Origin: Paenibacillus sp. Soil750 | GTDB taxonomy: Bacteria > Bacillota > Bacilli > Paenibacillales > NBRC-103111 | Reading direction: 5' to 3' | Assembly (NCBI RefSeq): GCF_001428045.1 | Contig: NZ_LMSD01000012.1 | Location: 372,101 to 436,100, forward strand | Length of the DNA stretch: 64,000 bases | Shown: positions 1-8,225 of the stretch, in pieces | Layout of the letters: each line of letters opens with the position of its first letter | How positions within the stretch are numbered: the first letter of the stretch is position 1 | The notes under the pieces: generated by a model | Told to the model about the DNA's origin: nothing | Database searches by the model: none | The model's input: the letters and a program-made list of their open reading frames with translations, nothing else | Position numbers and translations under genes: made by a program

Positions 1-50
1 TGCTAATACCTCCACTTCAAGTATGTTCGCAGATAAAAGAGACAATTGAC

Positions 51-2090
51 TTACTGATTATATATTTCCATCTCGTTTATCGTCGGAGTATCGCTTGCCG
101 TGCTGATATAAAGTCGCATAAATCTGGATGAAATGGAGGAAAAGTTGATCGTTTTATTGGTACCGATTACCGTTCCCGATGTTCCAGCTATGTCCGTAAA
201 GGTTGTGCCATCGCTCGATGACTGGAGCTTGTAAGACGTTACTCGCTGGAACGTGACTTCTTTGATCACTACCTGATTGTACGTGGTGGCCGCACCCAAA
301 TCGACGCTGATCCATTGGTTATTCAGGGAACCACTCGATGCTGACCAGCGGGACGCATTGGTGGTATCTCCATCGAACGCATTTGCGGCAGGATAAGACG
401 CATTCCATATCGTAGATGCATTATACGTTTTGCCTAAAGCGAGATTCCCAATGTTGTTGTATACCTCTATCTCGTCGATTGTCGGTACAGCGCTGGCAGT
501 GGTTACATATAATCGCAAATACCTGGCGTTCACACCTGTGAAGTTGATCGTCTTGCTTGCGCCGATCGTGGTGCCCGATGTACCTGCAATATCTGTATAG
601 GTCGTGCCGTCGCTAGAGGACTGAAGCTTGAAAGCCGTCACCCTCTGGAAGGTAATTTCTTTGATAACGACTTGATTGAACGAGGTGGCGGCACCCAAAT
701 CGACGCTGACCCATTGGTTATTCAGGGAACCACTTGATGCTGACCAGCGGGTAGCTGAGCTGCCATCAAACGCATTCGCCGCAGGATAAGTGGCACTCCA
801 AATCGTAGATGCGTTGTACGTTCTGCCCAAAGCGAGATTGCCCCCGCCCGATTGCGTCGTTGCGTTAGCTGTATTGCTTGCTGCGGACAAGTTTGCTGCA
901 GCATCCTCTGCTCTTACCGTATAGCTGTATGCGGTCGAAGCACTAAGCCCCGTATCGCTGTATGATGGCGATGTTGAAGACCCAACTAATGTGCCATTCC
1001 GGTATACATTGTATTCCGTTACCCCCACATTATCTGTCGAAGCACTCCAGCTCAAATTGATTTGACTGTTAGATGCTGCCGTTGCAGTCAAGCCCGTCGG
1101 TGTTGTCGGCGCTTGGGTATCTGAAGGCGCTTGCGTCGTTGCACTAGCTGTATTGCTTGCTGCTGAAATGTTAGTTGCCGCATCCTTCGCTTTTACCGTA
1201 TAACTGTAGGCTGTTGAGGCAGTGAGTCCTGTATCACTGTAAGACGTTGTCGTCGAAGTCCCGACCAATGTGGCACCGCGATAGACATTATACCCTGTTA
1301 CCCCTACATTGTCTGACGAAGCTGTCCAACTCAAATTAATTTGAGAGCTGGATGCCGCATTTGCTGTTAAATTGGTCGGTGCCGATGGTGCTGTAGTATC
1401 CGTTCCGCTTGTGCCGTATACTTCCATCTCTTCGATATTCGGTATGTTGCTGGCTGAAGTGATATAAAGCCTGACATATCTGGAGCTTACATTCGAAAAA
1501 GTAATCGTTTTATTAGAACCGATTGTCGTTCCTGTGGTTCCTGCTATATCCGTAAAGGTCGTTCCATCCGTCGAGGACTGGAGCTTGTATGCCGTGACCC
1601 TTGGGAACGAAATTTCTTTGATCACGACTTGGTTGTACGTGACAGGTGAGCCGAAATCAACACTAATCCATTGATTGTTAAAGGAACCACTCGATGCAGA
1701 CCAGCGAGTCGCTGTATCTCCGTCAAAGGCTTTATCCCCCAAGTATGCTGCGCTCCATGTGGTGGACGCGCTGTAAGTTTTGCCCAACGCGAGATTGCCA
1801 GATGAGACCAATGTCGTTGCACTAGCTGTATTGCTTGCTGCTGATACATTAGCTGCCGCATCCTTCGCTTTTACCGTATAGTTGTAGGCCGTCGAAGCAC
1901 TGAGTCCTGTTTCGGTGAAGGATGTCGTTGTAGAAGTACCGACTAATGTTGCACCACGATAGACGTTATAACCAGTAACGGCCACGTTATCTGTAGAAGC
2001 CGTCCAGCTCAAATTGATTTGACTGCTTGATGCTGCGGTTGCGGTCAAATTGGTCGGTGTAGTCGGTGCTTGCGTATCACTGCCCGTGTA
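51..2090 (-). repeat. Internal module repeats inside the secreted protein gene
   Basis: Three discoidin-coding stretches (about 51-430, 440-840 and 1420-1800) share long near-identical blocks, for example those coding NNQW(I/V)SVD and VVIKE. Three FN3-coding stretches (about 850-1110, 1120-1380, 1810-2070) share blocks coding SQINLSW and NTASATT. The order FN3-F5/8C-FN3-FN3-F5/8C-F5/8C suggests duplication of a two-module unit followed by gain or loss of single modules. Confidence 0.8.
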
Positions 2091-3374
2091 TCTTTGGTTT
2101 TTCAAATACATAAGACGGGCGAATGAAGCCATCGTTGTACTTGTCATATTAGGCATGGTCGCATTAGCCAACGTGTAATAAACATCCGGGCGGAGCGCTG
2201 CTAATTGGAGATTGCCGCTGCGAGGATAAGTCGTCGGCGCACCATGCCCCGTCCCGTCCGTTCCGTCAACTCGACCCGCGTAATCACCAGGTCCCCTCAT
2301 CATTACATCGGCATACATGTTGGCAAATGGCGTCATCATCGACGCTGTAATACCATAACGACCGATCAGAAACGCTCGATAAAAGCCTGATATATCCAGT
2401 GCGCCATGATTGGAATCTTCGCCTCCCAGTAGGGTCGGATTATAGCCCCAGTTATAGGCTGTGTTTCCTTTACTGTCCGTATAAGTTTGTTTGGCTGAAT
2501 TATCGCTAAAAAACCAATTAAGATTCGTCTGAACAATCCCGTCGTATTGTGAAACGAGAGAAGGATTATCTCCTTTAATCGCATGAGCCGCTGCTAAATT
2601 CTGTAAGCCATATGTGATCATCATCTGCTGATTCCACGGGAATACGCCGCCTGGCATGTAAGGCGATTGCGTTTGGAAATACAGTTTATTCCCCCTCGAA
2701 AGATCTAACAGCTTCGGAAAGAGGAATTGGCTAACCACATAATCGGCCTCAGTAATAAAGGTATTTGCACGTTGAACATAGGTCGCGCCATGCCCATAAG
2801 CGTCGCCAATTGGAACAGTCGTATTCGCAATTGCCGGAGTCTGGAGGATCAGTCTGCCACAATAGGCAAGATGACCAATCGAGTCTCCATTGGCTGAGTC
2901 AGCAGTAGCCGTACCCGTATTATTCCCTGGCCATACTGGCGCAATCGTGTTGGTCCATACTGTGCGCTGCCCATATGGAGCAGGGAGAATATCGTTTCGC
3001 TGGGAAAGAAGCACGTCACAGAAATAGATCATACGGTCGAGGATTTCCGTATCATTCGTTAACTCATACATGAGACCCATCGCTTTGATGTTCTCACCAC
3101 TTTTACCCTGCGCATATTCGCTTTGCATGGAACCGGTATTGGGCCAGACAACAGGCTCCACCGTCTGAATATAGGATTTGAAGGAGTTTATTTCGTTCTG
3201 AGTGATGGGTCCATCGAAACTGTCAACCACCATTGGCCCGGCGGCCGAGGCATGGTTTCCCTGGAACATACCAATGAGAAAAGCAAACATGAGTCCAAAT
3301 AAAATCAGTTGTTTTTGGGAGAACGTAAAACCATAATGCTTCTTCTTGAGGTGAGAAATGATGAAAGCTGACAT
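51..3374 (-). CDS. Secreted multidomain protein: helical catalytic-like region plus three FN3 and three discoidin (F5/8C) modules
   Basis: Secreted protein of 1107 residues. The start is the ATG at 3374: an AAAGAGGG ribosome binding site (3382-3389) sits 7 bases before it, while the longer open frame to 3401 has none. A signal peptide (hydrophobic stretch ending in HASAAG, about residue 45) is followed by about 390 residues rich in Trp, Tyr and Gly, with an alternating helical look like alpha/alpha-toroid polysaccharide lyases or hydrolases. I cannot name its family. Then come FN3 (about 435-520), discoidin/CBM32-like (525-660), two FN3 (665-845) and two discoidin domains (845-1107). These modules usually bind carbohydrate or act as spacers in extracellular enzymes. 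A cre-like site lies upstream, and the gene follows an AraC regulator and a sugar transporter on the same strand. Polysaccharide binding is likely; the catalytic activity is unknown. Confidence 0.8.
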   Translation of the reverse strand: MSAFIISHLKKKHYGFTFSQKQLILFGLMFAFLIGMFQGNHASAAGPMVVDSFDGPITQNEINSFKSYIQTVEPVVWPNTGSMQSEYAQGKSGENIKAMGLMYELTNDTEILDRMIYFCDVLLSQRNDILPAPYGQRTVWTNTIAPVWPGNNTGTATADSANGDSIGHLAYCGRLILQTPAIANTTVPIGDAYGHGATYVQRANTFITEADYVVSQFLFPKLLDLSRGNKLYFQTQSPYMPGGVFPWNQQMMITYGLQNLAAAHAIKGDNPSLVSQYDGIVQTNLNWFFSDNSAKQTYTDSKGNTAYNWGYNPTLLGGEDSNHGALDISGFYRAFLIGRYGITASMMTPFANMYADVMMRGPGDYAGRVDGTDGTGHGAPTTYPRSGNLQLAALRPDVYYTLANATMPNMTSTTMASFARLMYLKNQRYTGSDTQAPTTPTNLTATAASSSQINLSWTASTDNVAVTGYNVYRGATLVGTSTTTSFTETGLSASTAYNYTVKAKDAAANVSAASNTASATTLVSSGNLALGKTYSASTTWSAAYLGDKAFDGDTATRWSASSGSFNNQWISVDFGSPVTYNQVVIKEISFPRVTAYKLQSSTDGTTFTDIAGTTGTTIGSNKTITFSNVSSRYVRLYITSASNIPNIEEMEVYGTSGTDTTAPSAPTNLTANAASSSQINLSWTASSDNVGVTGYNVYRGATLVGTSTTTSYSDTGLTASTAYSYTVKAKDAATNISAASNTASATTQAPSDTQAPTTPTGLTATAASNSQINLSWSASTDNVGVTEYNVYRNGTLVGSSTSPSYSDTGLSASTAYSYTVRAEDAAANLSAASNTANATTQSGGGNLALGRTYNASTIWSATYPAANAFDGSSATRWSASSGSLNNQWVSVDLGAATSFNQVVIKEITFQRVTAFKLQSSSDGTTYTDIAGTSGTTIGASKTINFTGVNARYLRLYVTTASAVPTIDEIEVYNNIGNLALGKTYNASTIWNASYPAANAFDGDTTNASRWSASSGSLNNQWISVDLGAATTYNQVVIKEVTFQRVTSYKLQSSSDGTTFTDIAGTSGTVIGTNKTINFSSISSRFMRLYISTASDTPTINEMEIYNQ

Positions 3375-3435
3375 TATACAACCCTCTTTACACATCCCCA
3401 TCGGCTGGGGTATTTGCTGACATCATGCTCGACTT

Positions 3436-3449
3436 CATGGCATGCCATG
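3436..3449. other. 14-bp perfect palindrome upstream of the secreted protein gene
   Basis: CATGGCATGCCATG reads the same on both strands. It lies 62 bases upstream of the start at 3374 and downstream of the cre-like site. It could be an operator, but no regulator can be tied to it and a 14-bp palindrome may be chance. Confidence 0.35.
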
Positions 3450-3501
3450 CAACATCATTAATTGGAGATATCGCACCTCCTTATTCATTCACCCACTCAT
3501 A

Positions 3502-3515
3502 TTAAAGCGTTTTCA
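3502..3515 (-). promoter_or_regulatory. cre-like site (CcpA operator) upstream of the secreted protein gene
   Basis: On the minus strand the site reads TGAAAACGCTTTAA, matching the cre consensus TGWAANCGNTNWCA at every constrained position except one (A for C near the end). It is about 130 bases upstream of the start at 3374, so glucose repression of that gene is plausible. Confidence 0.55.
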
Positions 3516-3557
3516 TAAAAATAGGAATAAGGGCTACTAACTACTTTTTTTGTTAAA

Positions 3558-4433
3558 CTAACCTAGTTGATAAACCTGACGATACTCGGATGGTGACATG
3601 CCTACATGTTTTTTAAAGGTGGTTGAGAAATAGGAGCCATCTTGAAAGCCTGTCATATAAGCCACTTCGGTCACAGAGAAGGAAGAGTACACGAGTAGTT
3701 CTTTGGCCTTCTCCATCCTTCGATCGTAAATATACCGCATTGGCGAGACGCCGAAATGTGTTTTAAAATAACGAATGAAATAATTGGGATGAAAATGTGC
3801 CCTTTGCGATAGCTCCTGAATGGTCAATTCTTTGTCCAAATTCTCATCAATGTATTTGATTGTGTTAACCAATTTGTTCACGGATGAAAGCTTGATATTT
3901 ATTTTTGTTTCCTTCCATCCTTCGTCGATATAAAAAGCCATCATTTCAAGCAAGGCCGCCTGGATTTTAATAGAAGATGTCAGTCCAACATGCCTTCGAT
4001 TGATAATCAATTCCTCGAAATAACCCAACAATCGCGAACTATTCCCCACAGTAATAATAGGGGGGATCTCGATCGATCGAAAGAGTTGATTGAAACGAAT
4101 ATTGGATGTGAAATGGCACCAGTACATGGTAAACGGTGGACCGTTTGTTACTGAAAAGGACTGGTTAACCCCTGCTGGAGCGAAGAACAATTGCCCAGAC
4201 TTCGGTTGATACAGCTTTCCCTCAATTTGGATCCATCCTTCGCCTTCACAAATATAATAGAATTTATTATAAGCGGGAATAAAATTGAGATGTTTCCAGT
4301 CCTGGGTACATACGGAATGCTTCGCATATAGTAATTTCACTCTTAAATCGGAAAGCTGATGATACAACATGTGATTTGTTATGGGCACAGCTTCCACATC
4401 CTTTATCGAATTGAGAAAAGCCCCACCTGCCAT
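3558..4433 (-). CDS. AraC-family transcriptional regulator (cupin sensor domain)
   Basis: Protein of up to 291 residues. The N-terminal half is a cupin-like AraC_binding fold (YYICEGEGWIQIEG, then the FFAPAGVNQSF strand), expected to bind a sugar effector. The C-terminal 100 residues carry two helix-turn-helix motifs (ELSQRAHFHPNYFIRYFK; VAYMTGFQDGSYFSTTFKKHVG) ending in the usual MSPSEYR. It lies 46 bases after the lipoprotein gene, so it is probably the last gene of the lplB-ytcP-lplA operon and controls it or the secreted enzyme gene downstream. The ATG at 4433 has no clear ribosome binding site and sits in a small hairpin; a GTG at 4388 behind AAAGGA (10-base gap) is a credible alternative start. 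The family is clear, the target is inferred. Confidence 0.88.
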   Translation of the reverse strand: MAGGAFLNSIKDVEAVPITNHMLYHQLSDLRVKLLYAKHSVCTQDWKHLNFIPAYNKFYYICEGEGWIQIEGKLYQPKSGQLFFAPAGVNQSFSVTNGPPFTMYWCHFTSNIRFNQLFRSIEIPPIITVGNSSRLLGYFEELIINRRHVGLTSSIKIQAALLEMMAFYIDEGWKETKINIKLSSVNKLVNTIKYIDENLDKELTIQELSQRAHFHPNYFIRYFKTHFGVSPMRYIYDRRMEKAKELLVYSSFSVTEVAYMTGFQDGSYFSTTFKKHVGMSPSEYRQVYQLG

Positions 4434-4441
4434 AAGGCAGG
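4426..4441 (-). promoter_or_regulatory. Small hairpin enclosing the annotated ATG of the AraC gene
   Basis: CCTGCC and GGCAGG form a 6-bp stem with a 4-base loop that overlaps the ATG at 4431-4433. It may act as a weak terminator (a GGGGCTTTTC tract follows) or hide the start codon. Either reading fits use of the later GTG start. Confidence 0.35.
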
Positions 4442-4479
4442 CGAAGCATAGTTCCCATTAGTCATTAAAGGTCTTGCCC

Positions 4480-6138
4480 TTATTTTTTCTTTGTATCGAA
4501 TGCTTGTTGGTAGATTTGCAAGTACCTCGGCAGTTTCATATTATCCAAATTCTTCAAATATTCATCCCATTTTTTATCAATATCCAAGTCCCCGATAATC
4601 ATTCTCGCGGTTGATTCTTTCCGATAATCATCAATCGTTTTACTAATATTAGCGATTTCATCCGTCTGCTCGTTTGTGAAGTTTAAAGCCGGAATCATCT
4701 TCTTAGGGTCCGGTTTATACGGCTCATATTTCGTCAACGTTTCTTTATACAGGATGTCTTCCAGCGGATTTTTTGGATCAGCTGTTTGTGCTAAACGCCA
4801 TTCGTTCGTACGCAGCGAAGGACCCACTTGTCCCCAAGTTGCATTCTTTGCTCCAGGGGAAGTATTACCGATTAACGTATATTTGGCAGGCTTGCCATTG
4901 ATACCGATCTCATTTGGACCAGCTACTTTCCATTCCATGTCCGGTCTGCCCAGAATGGCGCGATTGGTGGCCTCCTCGGAGTAAAGGAAATCTGCTAAGC
5001 GCATGGCAATTTCCGGGTTCTTGGCTTTGTTCGTAATCACAAATGATCCAGATGTAATACTTTGTGGAATGTATTTGGATGCTTGGACACCATTAGGACC
5101 TTTTAAAGGCGGCACAGCAACGTAATCCAACCAACGTGTTCCCTCCAATGTGTTGAAAATTGTAGGATGTTGTGCCGCAACTACACCCAAGATCACATTG
5201 TCTGGATTTTCACCCAATTTTCTTAATTGATTCCGATCCTGCGTTAATGATTGCGGATCAACCAAGCCTTCTTTGAACAACTTGTTAATATACTTAAGTC
5301 CTTCCTTATATTCCGGTTGCGTAAAGGCTGCGTTTATTTTGCCGTCTTTCATAAACTGCATATTACGGTCGCTGTCAATAAAGGCTTGCAAGAGGAAAGT
5401 ATCAATGTAAGAGTTGGCAATGTTGGCTCCGATAAACGGAATTTCATCCGCTTTTTTATTGCCATTCGGGTCTTTCTCCTTAAACGCTTTCAATACCTGA
5501 TAAAACTCATCTGTCGTTGTTGGCATCTTCATACCAACCGCATTGAGCCACTTCTGATTAATCCATAATTTGGTAGGCTGTGTACAGTGAAAGCACTCGT
5601 TAACTGACGGTAGACCATAAATGTTACCATCTGGTGAAGTAGAGAGTTCTTTCGTGTACGGGAGTGCTGTAAACATTTTTTTGGATTCAACACCATATTT
5701 ATCGATGAGTTTGTTCAGTGGGATAAACACACCGTCTTTGCCATATAAGGTCAACTGGATTTGATCAATGTTAAATCCTAGATAAACATCCGGATAGTCA
5801 CCGCTTGCAAGAGAAATATTTAACTTCTGTTTGGGATCGCTTGCCACTTCCCACTCGAGATGAATGTTCGTTTTTTCTTCCAGCCATTTAGTAAACTCGT
5901 TCGTTGCAAAATTTTCTACCGCTGGATTCGTTCGCGACAATACTTTGAGTGTCGTTTTCTCTTTGGTAATCGGAAGCACCCCCGGTGGATTTACGACTTC
6001 GTTCTGTGCTGCTGCTGTTGAATCAGGCTGTTTCGTAGCCTCAGAGCTCGTATCCGATGTTTTACTACAACCGCTTAGCACCACTGTTGCACTTAAGATT
6101 AGGCTGATCGCTGGGCCCCACAACTTCATTCTTTGCAT
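4480..6138 (-). CDS. LplA-type ABC transporter solute-binding lipoprotein
   Basis: Lipoprotein of 552 residues, expected on the outer face of the membrane where it captures an oligosaccharide and hands it to the two permeases encoded just upstream. The signal peptide ends in a lipobox LSGC (Cys24) followed by a Ser/Thr/Gln-rich linker. The body shows the extracellular solute-binding pattern (FATNEFTKWLEEKTNIH, ASGDYPDVYLG, DGNIYGLPS, KDPNGNKKADEIPF), and the length is usual for the LplA/YtcQ group. AGGGAGGA lies 7 bases before the ATG at 6138. The gene is third in the run lplB-like, ytcP-like, lplA-like, araC. The substrate is not readable from sequence; genes nearby suggest a plant cell-wall oligosaccharide. 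Confidence 0.9.
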   Translation of the reverse strand: MQRMKLWGPAISLILSATVVLSGCSKTSDTSSEATKQPDSTAAAQNEVVNPPGVLPITKEKTTLKVLSRTNPAVENFATNEFTKWLEEKTNIHLEWEVASDPKQKLNISLASGDYPDVYLGFNIDQIQLTLYGKDGVFIPLNKLIDKYGVESKKMFTALPYTKELSTSPDGNIYGLPSVNECFHCTQPTKLWINQKWLNAVGMKMPTTTDEFYQVLKAFKEKDPNGNKKADEIPFIGANIANSYIDTFLLQAFIDSDRNMQFMKDGKINAAFTQPEYKEGLKYINKLFKEGLVDPQSLTQDRNQLRKLGENPDNVILGVVAAQHPTIFNTLEGTRWLDYVAVPPLKGPNGVQASKYIPQSITSGSFVITNKAKNPEIAMRLADFLYSEEATNRAILGRPDMEWKVAGPNEIGINGKPAKYTLIGNTSPGAKNATWGQVGPSLRTNEWRLAQTADPKNPLEDILYKETLTKYEPYKPDPKKMIPALNFTNEQTDEIANISKTIDDYRKESTARMIIGDLDIDKKWDEYLKNLDNMKLPRYLQIYQQAFDTKKK

Positions 6139-6179
6139 GTGAAAATCCTCCCTTATTTATCTATAAAATGTATATAAGC

Positions 6180-7076
6180 TTACCCTTTTAGTGAACCGAT
6201 CATCATCCCTTTAACGAAATGACGTTGAATAAAAGGATAAACAACTAAAACAGGAATTGTCGCAATAACAATTAATGAATACTTGAGAAGTTCTCTCATA
6301 CCTTCTCGTTGTGCTGCACCTACGACATCCGTGATGATTTCTTCATCAAATGTGTTCTTCACAAGCACTTCACGCAGAATGATTTGAAGGGGAAACAGAT
6401 CCGGTGACTTCAAATAAAGTAGAGCGGCAAAATAGGTATTCCAATGTCCTACAGCGTAAAATAACGAGAGCACAGCAATGATAGGTCCTGATAAGGGTGC
6501 CACGATTTTCACTAGAAATTTATAATCACTGCACCCATCCAGATGTGCGGCTTCTAAGATTTCATCGGGAATCGTCGTTTGGAAATACGTCCTTGCAATG
6601 ATGACACTCATGACGCTCATGACACCTGGGATAATCAATGCCCAGCGGGTATCTAGCATACCTAGTTCCTTAATCAAGAGATAGTTAGGTATCAACCCTC
6701 CGCCAAACATCATGGTGAATACAAAGAGAGCCATTACCCCATTGCGAATATAGAAGTCCTTACGTGACAAAGGGTACGCTGCAATCAGGGTCATCATCAC
6801 ATTGATGATGGTTCCTACAACCGCATAGAACAATGAATTGGCAAACCCAACCCACACGCGATTGTTCTTGAATACGGCTTCGTATCCCTGCAATGTGATA
6901 TCGACAGGCCACAACCATACTCTTCCTGAAATGACAGCCGTTGATGAGCTGAAGGAAGCGCTTAACACATAAATGAGCGGATATAAGACAGACAGTGTAA
7001 AGAGGCAAAGCACCGTGTAGTTCACGATATTAAATAGTTGATCGCCTCTCGATTCTTGAATTCGGGTCGACTTCAT
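6180..7076 (-). CDS. YtcP-type carbohydrate ABC transporter permease
   Basis: Inner-membrane permease of 298 residues with six predicted membrane spans; the MalG-side partner of a CUT1-type sugar importer. The cytoplasmic EAA loop reads EAAHLDGCSDYKFLVKIVAP, where the permease touches the ATPase. The block FTMMFGGGLIPNYLLIKELG is typical of the YtcP/LplC group, as is the end HFVKGMMIGSLKG. It starts 18 bases after the LplB-type permease gene ends, with GAGAGGTG ahead of the ATG. No ATPase gene is present in the locus, which is usual for these importers: a shared MsmX-like ATPase elsewhere probably powers it. Confidence 0.92.
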   Translation of the reverse strand: MKSTRIQESRGDQLFNIVNYTVLCLFTLSVLYPLIYVLSASFSSSTAVISGRVWLWPVDITLQGYEAVFKNNRVWVGFANSLFYAVVGTIINVMMTLIAAYPLSRKDFYIRNGVMALFVFTMMFGGGLIPNYLLIKELGMLDTRWALIIPGVMSVMSVIIARTYFQTTIPDEILEAAHLDGCSDYKFLVKIVAPLSGPIIAVLSLFYAVGHWNTYFAALLYLKSPDLFPLQIILREVLVKNTFDEEIITDVVGAAQREGMRELLKYSLIVIATIPVLVVYPFIQRHFVKGMMIGSLKG

Positions 7077-7094
7077 TCTTTTCTTTGCACCTCT

Positions 7095-8060
7095 CTACCA
7101 CAGGCTGGTTTGCCCTAATTTTTTGGCTGCTTTGTTGACGGTGTACAATAAAATAAGATTGATGACAGAGGTGAACAATCCAATCGCAGAAGCGTAGGAA
7201 TATTTAATTCCCGTAGAGAGCAGGCCCACCTTATACACATAGGTGTCAATAACCTCAGATGAACTGAGATTCAGTGGATTTTGCATCAACAGCACTTTTT
7301 CAAAACCAACATCCATTAAATTCCCAACACTAAGAATCAACAATATAACGGCAACCGGCAAAATCCCGGGAATATCCACATGCCTCATGCGTTGAACTTT
7401 ACTCGCACCATCCATGACAGCGGCCTCATGCAGAGAAGGATCAATGGCTGCCAGAGCAGCTAAATAAATGATACAGCCAAAGCCTACATTTTGCCAAATA
7501 CCTGACCAGACATACAGTGACTTAAAGTTATCCGGATTTCCGAAGAAATCGATTTTCTCAAAGCCCAGTTGTGCAATAATCATGTTGACGATACCGGTTT
7601 TGGGATCGAGCAGTTGGATGATGATCCCCATCATCACGACCATCGAAATGAAATGCGGGGCGTAGGTAATCAACTGCACCGATTTTTTGACAAAAGACCG
7701 ATTCACGTAGTTTAAGCAAAGTGCCAGAAGGATTGGGAATGGAAAACCTGCAAGCAAGCTGTAGAAGCTTAAGCCAAGCGTGTTTTTAATCACCTTCCAG
7801 AACTCGTAGGAGTTAAAAAAGTTTTTAAAATGCTTCAATCCAACCCAGTCACTTCCAAAAAAACCTTTATGAGGTACATAATCCTGAAAGGCAATAACTG
7901 CACCGTACATCGGTATATATTTAAAAATGAGAATGTACAAGATGGGCAGTATGGATAGTAGATACAATTGAGGCACTTTTCTAATGTTAGCCAATAACTT
8001 ACTAGCGAAATTGGCTCTTACCTTATGTTGTGAGCTAGTCACTTTACTGACGATTTCCAC
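7095..8060 (-). CDS. LplB-type carbohydrate ABC transporter permease
   Basis: Inner-membrane permease (321 residues from the preferred start), MalF-side partner of the YtcP-type protein. It shows YIPMYGAVIAFQDY near the N-terminus, typical of the LplB/YteP group, six membrane spans, and the EAA loop EAAVMDGASKVQRMRHVDIP. The open frame extends to an ATG at 8093, but that codon has no ribosome binding site. A GTG at 8060 lies 9 bases after a perfect AGGAGG (8070-8075), so I prefer it. The gene leads the operon that continues through the second permease, the binding lipoprotein and an AraC regulator. The divider from the upstream kinase gene is a terminator at 8179-8217. Confidence 0.9.
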   Translation of the reverse strand: MEIVSKVTSSQHKVRANFASKLLANIRKVPQLYLLSILPILYILIFKYIPMYGAVIAFQDYVPHKGFFGSDWVGLKHFKNFFNSYEFWKVIKNTLGLSFYSLLAGFPFPILLALCLNYVNRSFVKKSVQLITYAPHFISMVVMMGIIIQLLDPKTGIVNMIIAQLGFEKIDFFGNPDNFKSLYVWSGIWQNVGFGCIIYLAALAAIDPSLHEAAVMDGASKVQRMRHVDIPGILPVAVILLILSVGNLMDVGFEKVLLMQNPLNLSSSEVIDTYVYKVGLLSTGIKYSYASAIGLFTSVINLILLYTVNKAAKKLGQTSLW

Positions 8061-8178
8061 TCCAGGCTTCCTCCTCTCTTTTGTTATCTTCATGATACGT
8101 TTTCAAGAGAAGGCGAACATACTAGTTTTTTAAGCACCTAGATAACTAATTTATGGTTTTCCATGTATCTTTTCGCAC

Positions 8179-8217
8179 AAAAAAAGATGGCGTACCTCCT
8201 ATTGAAGGAACTCCATC
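8179..8217 (-). terminator. Rho-independent terminator after the YesM-type kinase gene
   Basis: On the minus strand a stem from GATGG...CCATC with interior mismatches (8186-8217) is followed by a run of T (A run 8179-8185 on the plus strand). It separates the two-component operon from the transporter operon. Confidence 0.75.
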
Positions 8218-8225
8218 CTGTTTCA

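Noticed and set aside
8084..8110. Possible cre-like sequence around the longer permease start
   Set aside because: Only the TGAAAACG half fits; the second half does not match, and two or more constrained positions fail.
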